The notes under the pieces were generated by a model that saw nothing but the letters and a program-made list of their open reading frames with translations, had not been told where the DNA came from and did no database searches. The translations under genes were made by a program, and so were the position numbers. A stretch of 64,000 bases of DNA from the NCBI RefSeq assembly GCF_023078275.1, contig NC_062980.1:13968783-14032782 (forward strand). Reading direction: 5' to 3'. Origin of the DNA: Leguminivora glycinivorella. Taxonomy: Eukaryota > Arthropoda > Insecta > Lepidoptera > Tortricidae. Positions 1 through 11,298 of the stretch are shown here, piece after piece; position 1 is the first letter of the stretch; each line of letters opens with the position of its first letter.

Positions 1-1040
1 TCACCAAACACAAATATGGCAAAGGGAAAATGAGCATAGTTTGAAAATTATAAGTTCTAGCTATATACTTCCAAAGACAATATTGTAGAGAATTTTATAG
101 AGAATATACTTCTCTTAGACGTTATTGTTGTAGCTGTTACGGTTTTCATGGAAATATAAAAAAACTGAAAACAGGGATACAAAAGTGGGGAGAAGGAGGG
201 GAAACATTGACACCTCGGCGTGTTTCTACTTCAATTTTTTCTTATAATCCTATAAGCTATATACATGCCAAGTTTCATGCTTTCTGCCAGACGGGACTAT
301 AACATTCATACTAATGCTCTGTTAACGCCCCGCACTATAAAACATTTAAGCGCACAGCAACATGCCCCTACAGTTTTTGCATTTTATTTATTAATTAGCG
401 TATCGGTATGGTCGACAAAGTCCTAACTTTTCTGGTTGGCCTATCAAGTTTGTCACTAGAAAAAGTGAGTAATTAAAATTGTTGGGGCGATAAACATTCT
501 CCTATATTTTTTCAATTTACCGCTTTTTTCAACTGATGGAAAGAGCTTGACAGACTATATAAATTCCAGATTAAGATTTCTGAACGAACGCTATTTCTCA
601 TTTAGCGTTTAGTTACTAGGTATTTCGCCTGAATTCGCCTTTTGTATTAAAATTGGCATACATTTAAAAGTTGAAATTGTAATTTAATATATTTTTTTAT
701 ATTATATATGTTTATCAGAAAATAATTAAAATTGAAAATATGAAAACTATTCTATAAAGCTAGCTCTAGTTGGTAGGTACTACTTTTTATTGTAAAGGTA
801 ACAAAACGCAATGATGATTTGTCAAGAAATTGTCATAGATGCCTAGTCTAGTAATTGTTGCCTAAAAAATATTGTTGTTGAATCACATAGTATCAAACCT
901 TTAATTGTCTACACAGATAATGCTACATTGTTAATTCTTCATTAGGAAATTGACTAAATACCTACCTGTATCAGTGAGCAAAGTGACGTTCTTATAAACT
1001 CAAGGAACAAGAGTACGTTGCCGTAATCTTTTTGTTTTGG
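1..1040. other. AT-rich non-coding stretch upstream of BET1
   Basis: No long open frame and no recognisable domain. The DNA is AT-rich with short homopolymer runs. The last part presumably holds the promoter and 5' UTR of BET1, but I see no clear TATA box or initiator that fixes a start site. Confidence 0.5.
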
Positions 1041-1076
1041 AGAGAATAATCCAGCAAGACGGCGGGCCGAAGCAGT

Positions 1077-1415
1077 ATGAGGCGCGCTAGAGACGGGTAC
1101 GCGTATCAGCCCATTCCCAGGGTGGCTACAGAAGATGCAGTCGCTCACGAGAACGATCATATGGCAGAGGAGCTCAGTGGCAAGATCAGCACTCTCAAAC
1201 ATATGTCGATAGAAATAGGCAACGAGGTTCGATACCAAGACAAAATCTTACGTGGACTTGATGATGATGTGGACAGAAGCTCTGGTTTTCTTGGGAAAAC
1301 TATGGGCCGAGTATTAAGACTAGGCAAAGGCAATCACAATTACTACATACTTTATTTGTTCCTTTTCTCCATCTTTGTCTTTTTCCTACTTTATATTGTT
1401 TTAAAATTTAGGTGA
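1077..1415 (+). CDS. Bet1: BET1 homologue, ER-Golgi Qc-SNARE
   Basis: Encodes a 112-residue tail-anchored SNARE, the usual size for BET1. In this family the protein sits on ER-derived vesicles and pairs with syntaxin-5, membrin and Sec22 in ER-to-Golgi fusion. Visible in the sequence: an N-terminal MRRARDGY start; a heptad-patterned SNARE helix from about residue 27 to 85 containing SIEIGNEVRYQDKIL; the diagnostic GFLGKTMGR segment near its end; and a strongly hydrophobic anchor, about residues 89-109, ending KFR. No intron is needed, so the whole coding sequence is one exon. The frame is complete with no damage. The next gene (2295-2756) is on the opposite strand and convergent. Assignment by family recognition is firm. 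Confidence 0.93.
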   Translation: MRRARDGYAYQPIPRVATEDAVAHENDHMAEELSGKISTLKHMSIEIGNEVRYQDKILRGLDDDVDRSSGFLGKTMGRVLRLGKGNHNYYILYLFLFSIFVFFLLYIVLKFR

Positions 1416-1516
1416 TCTGTTCAAACCATTATATGACTGAATTCCAAATTGTACCTTGTTCTTGTTCATATGTATTTATTTATTAAGTAACCTTAAATGT
1501 TATATAAAAGTATGTA

Positions 1517-1522
1517 AATAAA
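1517..1522 (+). terminator. Polyadenylation signal of BET1
   Basis: A canonical AATAAA lies about 100 bases after the BET1 stop codon in an AT-rich 3' UTR. It is the best-placed signal for ending the BET1 transcript; the cleavage site itself is not visible. Confidence 0.5.
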
Positions 1523-1686
1523 TAATTTGCAAAAACAAGTCTTCACTATTTTCAAGAATGAAAACCTACTTTGCATGAGCCAATGTCTGGGTCTGGGTAT
1601 AAAATGGTGCTTATTTATAATTAACTCTGCTCAGAAAATAACTAGTTCAATAAAGCTAAAACACCTTAGTAGCTCTAACCCGCAGC

Positions 1687-1720
1687 AGGTGATGTGCAAC
1701 TGTGCATCTGCACATCACCT
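1687..1720. repeat. Short perfect hairpin
   Basis: AGGTGATGTGCA at 1687-1698 is exactly inverted at 1709-1720 around a 10-base loop. It lies in the gap between BET1 and the convergent gene. No function is assigned. The rest of 1530-2290 is AT-rich and holds nothing I can name. Confidence 0.6.
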
Positions 1721-2294
1721 ACAGAGTTTGTATGTTAATTTTTTTTTAATGGCTTTCCCCTCTTACGGATTATAGACATACAACGCATGATAAGAATATT
1801 CGGAGAAATGTTAATTTTCATTAATTAGTTCAACATTGCTTTTTTGTATCTGTAACTGTGGGAACATCAATGGTCAATTTAGTTTTCCTTTAATAGGATA
1901 ATGCAATAATGTAATTTTATTGCATAAATGTTCATGACTCAAAACCATTTTACCATACATGCTGATTGATAGTACCCATGACAGTTATTTTTGTTGTCAG
2001 ACTGAAAACGTAATAATTGAAGAAGAAAGCGACGTGTGATGATGATCATTCAAAGAAATGGAGTTTTCAGGAAAAATACAGCTCTGACTACACTACAAGT
2101 GAATTATAATTAGAATGTTGATTTAACCCAGGGATTCCCAAACTTTTATATTTACTAATCTAGTTTAGCAATATTAGTATGTCGTAAAAAAAAACATATT
2201 GTATGATCAAGTGAAGGGGTAGGTACAGCTATATATTTTCATATTTTGTATGAAAAGTAAAAAGCAACTTTCAACTTAATAATGTTGTTTTGTT

Positions 2295-2756
2295 CTAAAA
2301 ATATAAATCACTCAATGTATTACAATATTCATCCCCAGCAGTGTCCTTTGTCACTGATATCAGCAATCTGCATTTCTGCTTTAGAATCATTTCACAACTG
2401 CGGACAGTGTCCACGAGAAATGCAACTATACCACAAGCATTTTGAATCTTATCACTCCCACAATAAAGGCTCAAATCATCGAGGATTATGGTAGAAGGTA
2501 TGTTTTGCCAATGAGGCAAAGATGAAATACTCTCAATTAAAGATTCTAAGCTTTTTGCATATAAAAAACTGATCATTTTCATATAGTGCCGGTCTACAGA
2601 AGTTAAATCTTGGGATAGTTCTGGTAGCTCCTCTAATTCTTCCTTCATAATGTAGAGCACTCTTCCTGATCTCGAAGACATTATTGCTTCTTCAAAAAGC
2701 CTTTTTCTGATGGTCATACAGTCTTCAACAAGAAATATGTAGTCAATAGCGTCCAT
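2295..2756 (-). CDS. SWSAP1-like RecA-fold paralogue (possibly missing 5' exon)
   Basis: Open frame of 153 residues from the first ATG. The layout resembles SWSAP1, the partner of the SWIM-domain protein SWS1 in the Shu complex, which supports Rad51 filaments in homologous recombination. Matching features: a beta-strand-like GRVLYIM segment, then YMKMISFLYAKSLESLIESI, then a Walker-B-like STIILDDLSLYC, then VAFLVDTVRSCE and CRLLISVTKD. A canonical Walker A (GxxGxGKT) is absent; the corresponding place reads VEDCMTIRKRLF. The frame stays open upstream of this ATG to a TGA near 2827 (VLEIITHEM precedes the start), with AG acceptor-like sites, so a 5' exon may be missing. Between about 2880 and 3010 the same strand has another open stretch (containing DLIHKEVAPLSLFFMDSV) that could be that exon or unrelated. 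Family call is moderate. Confidence 0.5.
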   Translation of the reverse strand: MDAIDYIFLVEDCMTIRKRLFEEAIMSSRSGRVLYIMKEELEELPELSQDLTSVDRHYMKMISFLYAKSLESLIESISSLPHWQNIPSTIILDDLSLYCGSDKIQNACGIVAFLVDTVRSCEMILKQKCRLLISVTKDTAGDEYCNTLSDLYF

Positions 2757-4044
2757 TTCATGAGTTATTATTTCTAGTACGTAATAAATATTCTTATAAT
2801 TCTGCTGTCCTGTTTCTTGGATTGAAACTCAAATGATATGGCTAGTTTGTTAAAAGAAAATGCAACAAAAGTTAAGATCAATCAAAAGTTCTAAAATAAC
2901 TTTTTTAACTTTAAGCTTAATCAAAACATGAATGACAGAGTCCATGAAGAATAGAGATAAAGGAGCAACCTCTTTATGTATCAGATCAGAAGCACAGTAT
3001 AAGGATATATCAGTAGTTAATCTCCGGCAGCGGCGGCGCGGTCGTTACTACTGCGCAAGGTCACGCAGGGTTGTACAACGTTACTATAATCGACTTCGTA
3101 CAATGTAAGTTGTTGTAAATCTAATAGGTACTATTAACTGTAAGTAGGTTTTAGTATAACAATACCACGTCATGACACCACATTAGTCAGTATTGAAGAC
3201 ACAAAAAATCATTATAAATATATTACTCTCATACGCGCAATAGTAGATTGTGTAACAGTAATTGCAAAAGCGTTAATTTAAGTGTTCATTTTATATGTTT
3301 TCTCTAGAATACACCCAATCCATCACAATAAAAAAAAGATTCGTTTGAACTAGAAACGTAGGTACCTACTGTCCTACTCGTATTAGTAACTGTGTATGGC
3401 GCTATGCTAGTACCAACGCTCTTTCTACCTTTTTATCTAATAAAGATTCAAGTACGTATTTGTTTCTTAAATACTGACGAAATCATATGTACATAAAATG
3501 TTTGAATAGATGTTTGCACAATATTTAAGTAGGTACCAAACTTTCGAGCTAGATAGATCGCAGCATCTACCTAAATGTCGTTACAGATAAATCCTTATTG
3601 ATTTTAATGTGTCATTCTAGCTTTAAATCTCACTTTTACGCCATTTACGTAAGCAATAATGTACCTAACACTGCAAATATATAACAACCACTTACTTTTC
3701 TGGGTGTCTAGGAATTCTAAAGAATGACATTTCCGCATTTTGAGAACTTTCCATACACCCATAAACACTACAGTAACGAAAATATGTCTTCGGTGCTGAC
3801 GTCATTTTCTCCCGAACTCAACACGTCAACACAGCGCGCAAACGCGGCCCCGACTGTCCAGCCCAATAATCACCAGTTTCGCATGTTTTCGCCGCATGCG
3901 AGGGGCGGGAGGGGGACACACCGCGCGGCGTGAAGTTTGTAAGAAGAGTTATTACTGGTTTTATACTGTGTCAGAAGTGCACAACTGCACATATTAAAGA
4001 AAAGATAGGTGGCGCTGCAATCGCAGGTGCATAACAGTTTGACA
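2757..4044. other. Intergenic region with a possible promoter
   Basis: About 1.3 kb without a convincing gene. A GC-rich patch at about 3025-3075 stands out from the AT-rich surroundings and would suit a promoter for the minus-strand gene at 2295-2756. A second GC-richer patch lies at about 3795-3935. No domain-bearing frame was found. Confidence 0.35.
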
Positions 4045-4115
4045 ATCTCTTAGCCTTCTCGGTAGTGACCCCGCATACGGAGCAAGAGGTCCCGGGTTCA
4101 AATCCTGATGAGAGC
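4045..4115 (+). repeat. tRNA-like SINE head fragment
   Basis: A B-box-like GGTTCAAATCC follows a CGGTAGTGACC segment, the same arrangement as in the clearer SINE at 30825-31040. It is followed by a T-rich tail. It reads as a decayed tRNA-derived SINE head rather than a functional tRNA, because no full cloverleaf is evident. Confidence 0.45.
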
Positions 4116-4340
4116 TTTTTATTTTTTTTCTACAGATATTTTTTTCTGAATTATTTTATTTTTTTAATATCCAAAAATATTTTGTTCAGTATTGAGAAAA
4201 TTAAAATACTAAAAAAATTGGTTGTCTGTAAAGCCGATTTACGGACGGTAGTTTAACGTGATAACGTCAAACATTACAGTAGTATAGACAGGGGCGGTCA
4301 GAGTATAGCAAAAGGGGCCCGATTCTGGGACCGTTTTCAC

Positions 4341-4581
4341 GTTTTTTTATTTATTTATTAAAAATACACAAAAGTTAACAGTATTTCACCAAAGCACTTA
4401 TGTGGTAATATAATTATGTACATGTTAAATTAACATAAATAAAAGCAAACACACTTAAAAGTTAAATTATGGTTATTACATTAATCACCTAAGGAGTGTA
4501 GAGTCTATGAACCTTAAGAGTTTTCTGTAAAACACACCAACACTGTCAGCAAATATGTCAATATCGTCTGTCTCCAACATG
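4341..4581 (-). pseudogene. 3' end of a dead non-LTR retrotransposon (left part)
   Basis: Read on the minus strand, 4581 down to about 4480 gives a C-terminal tail of the type seen in Jockey/CR1-like reverse transcriptases (contains DIDIFADSVGVFYRKLL, then a stop). It ends in an A-rich tail complementary to the T-rich stretch near 4341. It is the continuation of the fragment at 14386-14713; the BEL/Pao element was inserted between them. The frame at the junction is shifted relative to the right-hand part, so the copy was already broken. Confidence 0.6.
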
Positions 4582-5882
4582 ATGCGTGTCGCGGACTCCC
4601 GCGATGTGTACATATTACAACAGGCAACACATATGACAGCTTCAAATTAGTCTATGGTAAGCTAGACGTTTCCTTTTCCTTTTTGATTGCGCCATCTTTA
4701 TGTCAAAGTTAGTTTGTGAGTGTGCGATATAAAAGTTATAAAGTGCCTCGTGAAAGCCTCATGCATCTTCCCTTCGGCTCTCCAAAAGCTAAGTATAATA
4801 TGAATATAAGAGATATAAAAGAGGACGTGTTGATCCCACTCATATATTTATTTATTTGGAGCTCGAGATGCATACCATGTTTAATACTTGAGTCATGTTT
4901 GAATCATGTATCTTATTTGAGACTGAATACGCTTACCGATCACTGTGATTAATGTGTTGAGACTGTTGACTTAATACAGAAAGATGTTCATGAGATTAGT
5001 GAGAGAGAATGATATCGTTTGTGCGTGAATTGAGTGTTGCGCACGTTTTGTTTATGTTACTAGTGAAATATTAAGAATGACTGATATACCTTGTTGCGAC
5101 AGGTATGCTTAACCTTTAAGAGGAATTTGAGACCTTACACAGCTAGAGGCATCATGGCCTGGGCGAGATTGCGCCACATAGAGAAATGTATACTTACTTC
5201 GTTAATGAGACTTGTCACCTTACTGTAGCTAGCAGACTTATTAACTGATTATGGTTAAGTAGATTAGATGCCTGTGACTAGATCTACTAACAACTTTTAT
5301 TGTGAATTCCACATGACATGACTTACTTAAGCCTTGAGAAGTTTTACCTGACAAATGTGCTTCCAGACTAAGCTTCAATGACACATGATACAATGTATTG
5401 TTTATTTATGAGTATATAAAGGATGGTTGCGACCAGGTCCTCATGACTATTTACTATTTGATGAAATAGCTTATATAGTGAGAAATTGAATTACACAGTT
5501 GTAATCATCACATTGATATTTTCATATATACCAATTTATAGATAGATAGAAGACAGGAGAAACTGACTTCATTATTAAATAATACTTGCGGATTAAATAG
5601 TTCCTACAATATTGACATATTCAGACAATACCAATTCCCAAATGAATAGAGACCATGGAGACTGAACTTGAGATTATTAATTTATTACATGTTTGATAAA
5701 GTGGTTCTATATGAGATATAATATTACATAGGTAGTTGTGGTCTTAATAAAGTTATGCCACAAAGAGAAAGATATTGTTTACACATAGTGCGTCTGTCTT
5801 GTTTGCGTACCTAGCGTTATAATAAGAAGTCTGAAGTATCTTATTGTGATTGAGATACTTACCCCCTTAAGAGTTTGGGGAT

Positions 5883-5984
5883 GAGGCTGCGGCCTGACTG
5901 CGGTCAACTTGTATAAGAGGCTGCGGCCTGACTGCGGTCAACTTGTATAAGAGGCTGCGGCCTGACTGCGGTCAACCTGTATTA
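5883..5984. repeat. 34-bp x 3 tandem repeat in the 5' LTR
   Basis: Three consecutive copies of a 34-base unit beginning GAGGCTGCGGCCTGACTGCG. Partial related units (GAGGCTGAGGCC) follow up to about 6060. The same block recurs in the 3' LTR at 13352-13453. It may be an enhancer-like array, but this is only inferred from position. Confidence 0.85.
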
Positions 5985-6607
5985 GAGGCTGAGGCCTATA
6001 AGGTGAAAAAGGATGGTTGCGACCAGGTCCTCATGACTATTTACCATTAGAGGCTGAGGCCTATAAAGTGAATGAGGATGCTATCCTTCATATAGATGTT
6101 GCATTGCCTTCACCATGGTCGGTGATGAAATAGAGGAATTACATTTGAATTTGTGGCTGTGTAGCCTTCTTACGGTTATCGAACGAATGTGTAACGTTGT
6201 GTTACAACCGGTGCAATTACTTATGTGTTGACATACAAATATGATCATATTATACGTTATAACCAATCTTAATAAATCCAATATATGGATATATCATACC
6301 ATATTTTACAAGCCATATTATTATTATTATTTTAAACCCAGATCGGTTCATGCGATGAACTAGCAGCTATACTAATATAATTCTACAACATAAATACATT
6401 CATATATATTATAATTCTCATATGGATAAGGAATAATAAGGACCAAGTCCTCAGGATTGTTTCCCAATTGATTGAGACAGTAAAAACAATAGCAATCATA
6501 ATACTTCAATATATTCTTGATATTACTATAATAATAATTGTTCATGTTATAAATACATAGGTTGTGTACCTTAGTGACCCATGGTCATAAAACTATTTTC
6601 TATACAG

Positions 6608-6694
6608 GTGGTGGCATATAATCCGGTGGAAGCTATCAGCTGTGCTGAGAGCTTATGGGCGAGAGAGCCACCGAGGTCATATCTTCAGCTCAAG
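6608..6694 (+). promoter_or_regulatory. Putative spliced leader exon in the 5' LTR
   Basis: TTCTATACAG precedes and GGTATGAATCATT follows an 87-base segment, so it has the form of an exon with a 3' splice site and a strong 5' splice site. The downstream partner could be TTTTCAG at 9225-9231, just before the gag start. The unrelated-looking solo LTR at 18645-20740 has the same arrangement (20489-20597), including the shared donor context. Splicing is inferred, not shown. Confidence 0.5.
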
Positions 6695-6916
6695 GTATGA
6701 ATCATTTCCTTCTCAGTGTAACCAACCTCTTATCTCAACAATGTTAGCGAAGCAGATGATGATGATTTGTTATATTACTAAAATGATGCACATGTCAGGT
6801 CAAAGGTAGAATTGTACCTCATTATTTAGGACTGAAATTGTCCTCACAAACTCACAAGCAAACGAGAGCTCAGGCAAGGAACTCATATAGAAACGTTTTG
6901 TATCAGAGTCGATACA

Positions 6917-9231
6917 AAAATTGGTGGTAGAGTGTCTTGGATATGATTTACCAGATTTGTACTGAAATACAAACTTTAAGAGGTTGAAGGTTGCCCTGTG
7001 AATGTTGTGATTCATACAAAATGCTGCCACCACCCTATTGATTGTGTGTTGGAAAACTATAAGATTTATAAGTGTCACCTTACATTTTGAATTTCCCGCG
7101 TAAGGAAATACCATTGAAATCTGCGTGTGATTTACATCTTTGAAACCCTAATTACCTTATAAAACACGTACGTGTTCAAAAAACATGAATTTGCAACACA
7201 AAAACTAAATAATTATTGCTCAACTTATTTTGTGAAAGTGATGTAGACATGTCGATGTCGGCAAATTTCATATCGATAATTATTGTACACTATAGCATAA
7301 AACAGAATAACGATTATTTCAGATATCGATACTTTAACCAAAAAAGAATATTGAAGAAATATTAAAGATCAAATAAAACCTAGAAAACAATTAAATCACT
7401 TAAAAAATTTACTGTCATTTACATCTTGTGAGTGATAAATTTGTTTACAATTTGCACTTGATTGAAAGTTTATGTTTGTGATTTTGATGGAAAATTAGAA
7501 ATTTGACAATATAGTTGTTTAGTCATGTCCGACTAAAAGATCGATACCGTGGCAGGTATAATGACATTTCAGCAATGCTTAAATTTGAGGTTATGATTAT
7601 CGAGCATACTGCTGTTCGATACAAGTCACTTATTTGTTCGCATCAGAAGGATACTACACTTTATTCATTACATGTCACTACTGTCATAATTTAGTTGACT
7701 AATTATGCTTTTATTTATGGTGTAATAAATAAATCGAATATTATAAGATATACTTGATGTTTTAATAAAGATCTTATCGATGATTTCGATAGAAAATCGT
7801 TTGGAAATTCATTTACGTGAGACTAACCTTAAATGTAAGCACATGGTACCGGTGTGCAAAAACCGATAATTTATCGATATAATTTTATCGACAACCTTGG
7901 CCACAGCAAGATGGTGAAGCCAATTACTCCTATTGAAAAACATTGTGCAACAAGTGATTTGCGAGTAAATAATTAAATAAATATAAAGTTGTGTGGTGAG
8001 TAGGAAGTGTTGTGTTGTGTTTGAAATAAACTATACAAGGTTTAAAGGTGAGTGTTTGTAAACAGAAACTTTCAAGTTACAGCCTACCAAGTCTGTTATT
8101 TCAACAACTTACTAGTAAACTTTCTTAAAGGATTATTTGCGATTATTTATGTAATGTTACGATCATTTCTTTGTCTTTATGATTCAAAACCTGTGAGATG
8201 AAACGTGAGAGTTTATTGACTGAAGTTTACATGGCCAAGTTACATATTTGCGAAAAATACATTTTCCCCGGCGACATGACATGTGCATTATGATTGCGTA
8301 TTGCGTACGGCGTATGAGGTAACTTTATGAAGGGAATAATTAGAGACGGAACACTAAATACATTGTTGGGATAAAGGTCATTAAGTGAATTTAAAATGAC
8401 TATTTATTGAAATCAAAATGAATCCCAACTTATTTCGTGTTCAATTGAAACAGCGTACGAGTGCTGACGAACGTCGAGTCAGGCGTGAAGACAAAGTATA
8501 GGCATAAAGCCGAACGAAGTTCTCGGCTGCCTCCGGCTGCGTAAGGAAATAGAACTCCTTTGGCCACATATCAGCAGGTATGTAAACATGACTGTTGAAT
8601 AATATAGTCAACTGTGTTTGTGAAAATAAAGAAAATTCTTTTCATTAGAATAAAATCATTGTGATAATGATGTTGTTGACGTTTACATCCTAGTGAAACT
8701 AGATGGCGCTAAGCTATGATATAGCACTTTATTGATTTTATAAAAATAATCAGTGATTGATTAATTATAAATGAATGAAATGATTCGATATTTACTGAAT
8801 AATGTTTGTTGCCATGATTTTCATCGAATATTTGAGAATATTCTGTATTTCTGTGCCATTGCCACAGTTTGAGTGTCGTTAAATCATACATTTGGTAAGA
8901 TGAATACTGAATGTGAACTTAAATGATGAATGAGTATATGATAAATGTTTATGTATGGATCCTAGCAATGACGATAATTTTATTATTGAGAGATACAATA
9001 ACTATTTGGATTTTACACACAATTCAGTTCATCATCATTATAGAGGTCATGTCGTACCATCTATACTTAAAATAAAATAATTTAAAATAAATTCTTATAC
9101 CTACAATACTTATCTGTCAATTACTCCAAATTATTTATGATTTACACATTAAATAAAAAACTTATAAAATACCTTACTACTTTAATTAATTTTGACATGT
9201 TAAGTTGATTTGCCTCAAAATGCGTTTTCAG
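6917..9231 (+). other. Internal leader of the BEL/Pao element (possible intron)
   Basis: About 2.3 kb between the 5' LTR and gag without a supported coding frame. It is AT-rich and includes several ATCGAT-type motifs around 7270-7890. If the LTR donor at 6694/6695 is used with the acceptor at 9231, this whole stretch would be removed as an intron, which would explain such a long leader before gag. Confidence 0.5.
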
Positions 9232-9249
9232 AATAAAGAAAAGAACACC

Positions 9250-10602
9250 ATGGACATCATATTATTGAAGCGTCTTAGAACATTTGCCAATAGTATAAAA
9301 GAGCATCAAGCGAAAGCATCAGAGCTATGTGCGTGTCGTCCATGGGAAGATAATGAAGTGGAACAAGCCGCTATCATTGCCTCCAAGTTGCAGTCAATGC
9401 TGGGGAAATTTCAGAGTGATCTCTATCAGTATTTTAATACAAGCACTGACCCGAATCCTGATGAGGTCTCGACCTTAACTGAGATACAATTACAAGGCGA
9501 GGAAATTTTAGCTGAACTTAATGCTAGAATACAGTCCATTAAAGAACAAGGCCAAGTTAAGTCCGATCCTGTTAAGAATAGAAGTAAGCTACCGGAATTA
9601 GAGCTTGTGTCTTTTCATGGTAATGTCCTAGAGTGGACCCAATTTTGGGACCAGTTCAGTTCCAACATTGATCAAAGAAACTTGAGAGATGTGGATAAGT
9701 TTCTTTATCTTAAAGCTTCCTTAAAGGGTGAAGCAAAAATCATAATTGACGGTTTGGAAACCACAAATGAAAATTATAAAATAGCCGTAGATACACTTAA
9801 AGAAAGATATGGTAATAGAATACAGATTATTGACGCTCATTACTCCTCCCTATACAAAGTTAAGAAAGCAATGAAGCCTCAAGATTGCAGGAAAACACTA
9901 GACGAATTAGAAAGACACCTTAGAGTATTGCAATCCCTAGGAGAAGACACTAATAAGAATAACTTAAGGTTCCTTTTCATGGAAAAATTCCCTGAAGATG
10001 TGATTTATGAGTTGAAACTGAAGTTGAAAACTGAATCTACAGAAGAGATAAGGAAACAGTTAAACGCTATTATAACGGCAAAGGAGGATGTTGATAGAAT
10101 TAATGTAGAGAACAAAAATATAGAATCTACCTTCACCACTGAAACGTTACACGTGAAAATTAATAAAGTTAAGGATAATAATAAACATTTGAGGAAATTC
10201 ACTGGTGAAAGGAAATTTAAAAATAAATATAATACGAAACCTAGAGGGAAGCCCATCCAAACCGAAACGGGTACATCAACATTTTCTAGCGTAGACAGAA
10301 GGAAGAGACCGTATGAAGCAAATAACGAATCAAGAAATCAATATCCACCTAAAAAGCGAGACAGGAAAGATTGTATATTTTGTCACGGTGATCATTTCAA
10401 TGATAGTTGTCCGCGCTTTACAACTTTAGCTGAGAGAAAAGGCAAGTTATCTGACCGCTGCTTCATATGTTTTAAATATGGTCACAGACAAAACACCTGC
10501 AGAACAACACATGTCTGCCATTATTGTGGGGCAAGAAACCGACATAACAGAGCATTATGCCCTGACAAAGAACTGCAAAATACCACGACTACGTCTACTT
10601 AA
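9250..10602 (+). CDS. gag: BEL/Pao Gag polyprotein (DUF1759 type, zinc knuckles)
   Basis: Structural protein that packages element RNA into cytoplasmic particles. I chose the ATG at 9250 because it sits in a good context (ACCATGG) just after an acceptor-like TTTTCAG. An in-frame ATG at 9205 would add 15 residues upstream of that acceptor. The 450-residue product has a coiled-coil-prone N-terminus, then the family hallmark KLPELELVSFHGNVLEWTQF (about residues 115-135), and the following capsid-like helical region (DQFSSNIDQ, FLYLKASLKGEA, LKERYGN). C-terminal Cys/His clusters follow: CIFCHGDHFNDSC, CFICFKYGHRQNTC and CHYCGARNRHNRALC. The frame is intact to its stop while pol is mostly missing, so Gag may be the only full product of this copy. 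Confidence 0.9.
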   Translation: MDIILLKRLRTFANSIKEHQAKASELCACRPWEDNEVEQAAIIASKLQSMLGKFQSDLYQYFNTSTDPNPDEVSTLTEIQLQGEEILAELNARIQSIKEQGQVKSDPVKNRSKLPELELVSFHGNVLEWTQFWDQFSSNIDQRNLRDVDKFLYLKASLKGEAKIIIDGLETTNENYKIAVDTLKERYGNRIQIIDAHYSSLYKVKKAMKPQDCRKTLDELERHLRVLQSLGEDTNKNNLRFLFMEKFPEDVIYELKLKLKTESTEEIRKQLNAIITAKEDVDRINVENKNIESTFTTETLHVKINKVKDNNKHLRKFTGERKFKNKYNTKPRGKPIQTETGTSTFSSVDRRKRPYEANNESRNQYPPKKRDRKDCIFCHGDHFNDSCPRFTTLAERKGKLSDRCFICFKYGHRQNTCRTTHVCHYCGARNRHNRALCPDKELQNTTTTST

Positions 10603-10680
10603 ACAACAAAAAATCAAGATAAACAACCATTTTCAAATAACTGAAGTAAACAATTAAACAACATAAGACATGATAACTTC

Positions 10681-10962
10681 ATGAAAATATACAGAGTATT
10701 GTTAGAATGTATTATACAAATAATCATTAATCGCCTGATTCATTATTCAAGTTGTCAGAATGTCTGCCTGAAAAAAGATAGTATAATGATAGAAAATTCA
10801 TGTAATTTGTTAATGAAATTTAGATGCCACAAAATTGGAATAACTGCTGACGTGGAAAAGGCTTTTCTAAGTATAAACTTATATGACAAAGACAGACAAA
10901 TAGTCATAGATTGGTATCAATCCATAAAGCCACTGACCATCATTTATCTAAAGAAGAATTGA
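10681..10962 (+). pseudogene. Remnant of BEL/Pao reverse transcriptase
   Basis: A 93-residue frame whose middle reads RCHKIGITADVEKAFLSINL followed by a DR motif. This is the first catalytic block of Pao-type reverse transcriptases, where the D of ADVEKAF is a metal-binding Asp. The second catalytic motif (YxDD) and everything around it is missing. It ends in a stop, and 10963-11298 has no continuous pol frame. It marks an internal deletion rather than a working enzyme. Confidence 0.8.
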
Positions 10963-11298
10963 ACTAATCAAGTGAAATAAGAATTTGTCTGCACGGCATG
11001 TTCCATAGGGACATAATTCAGCCGATGTATCAACTGGATTGATCAATTCGACAGAAGAAGTCCGACGTTAACTCAGCGGCTCAGATTGTCTCAAGAAAGA
11101 TTTTCGTATCAGACCAACTGATTGTGCTAACCCACACGAAACCTCTTTCCCGAGGGGGAGGGTCTGTCGAATGAAACCGTACATGAAAATAAAATGAACC
11201 TAGATAAAGAAAATCAGTTTAAAAAGAATAGTCACTTGAACAAACATCAGAAGCATCAATTAAAAAATCAAATAGATTCGTACAACAACACAGATAAA

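Larger units (their letters stand above)
4587..6916 (+). repeat. 5' LTR of the BEL/Pao element (2,330 bp)
   Basis: Starts TGTCGCGGACTCCCGCG, an imperfect inverted motif at the very edge, and ends CGATACA. It is unusually long for an LTR. It holds a threefold 34-bp tandem repeat (5883-5984), a duplicated GGTTGCGACCAGGTCCTC motif (5424 and 6013 areas), and an acceptor-exon-donor module at 6601-6700. Open frames inside it (4716-4952 on +, 6081-6281 on -) are identical in the two LTRs only because the LTRs are identical; they match no family I know. Confidence 0.92.

Noticed and set aside
954..1238. Minus-strand open frame of 94 codons
   Set aside because: It overlaps BET1 on the other strand and has no family features; it is a shadow of the BET1 exon.
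4716..4952. 78-codon frame repeated identically at 12185-12421
   Set aside because: Identical because both lie in the two LTRs of one element; no domain and no codon-level signal of selection.
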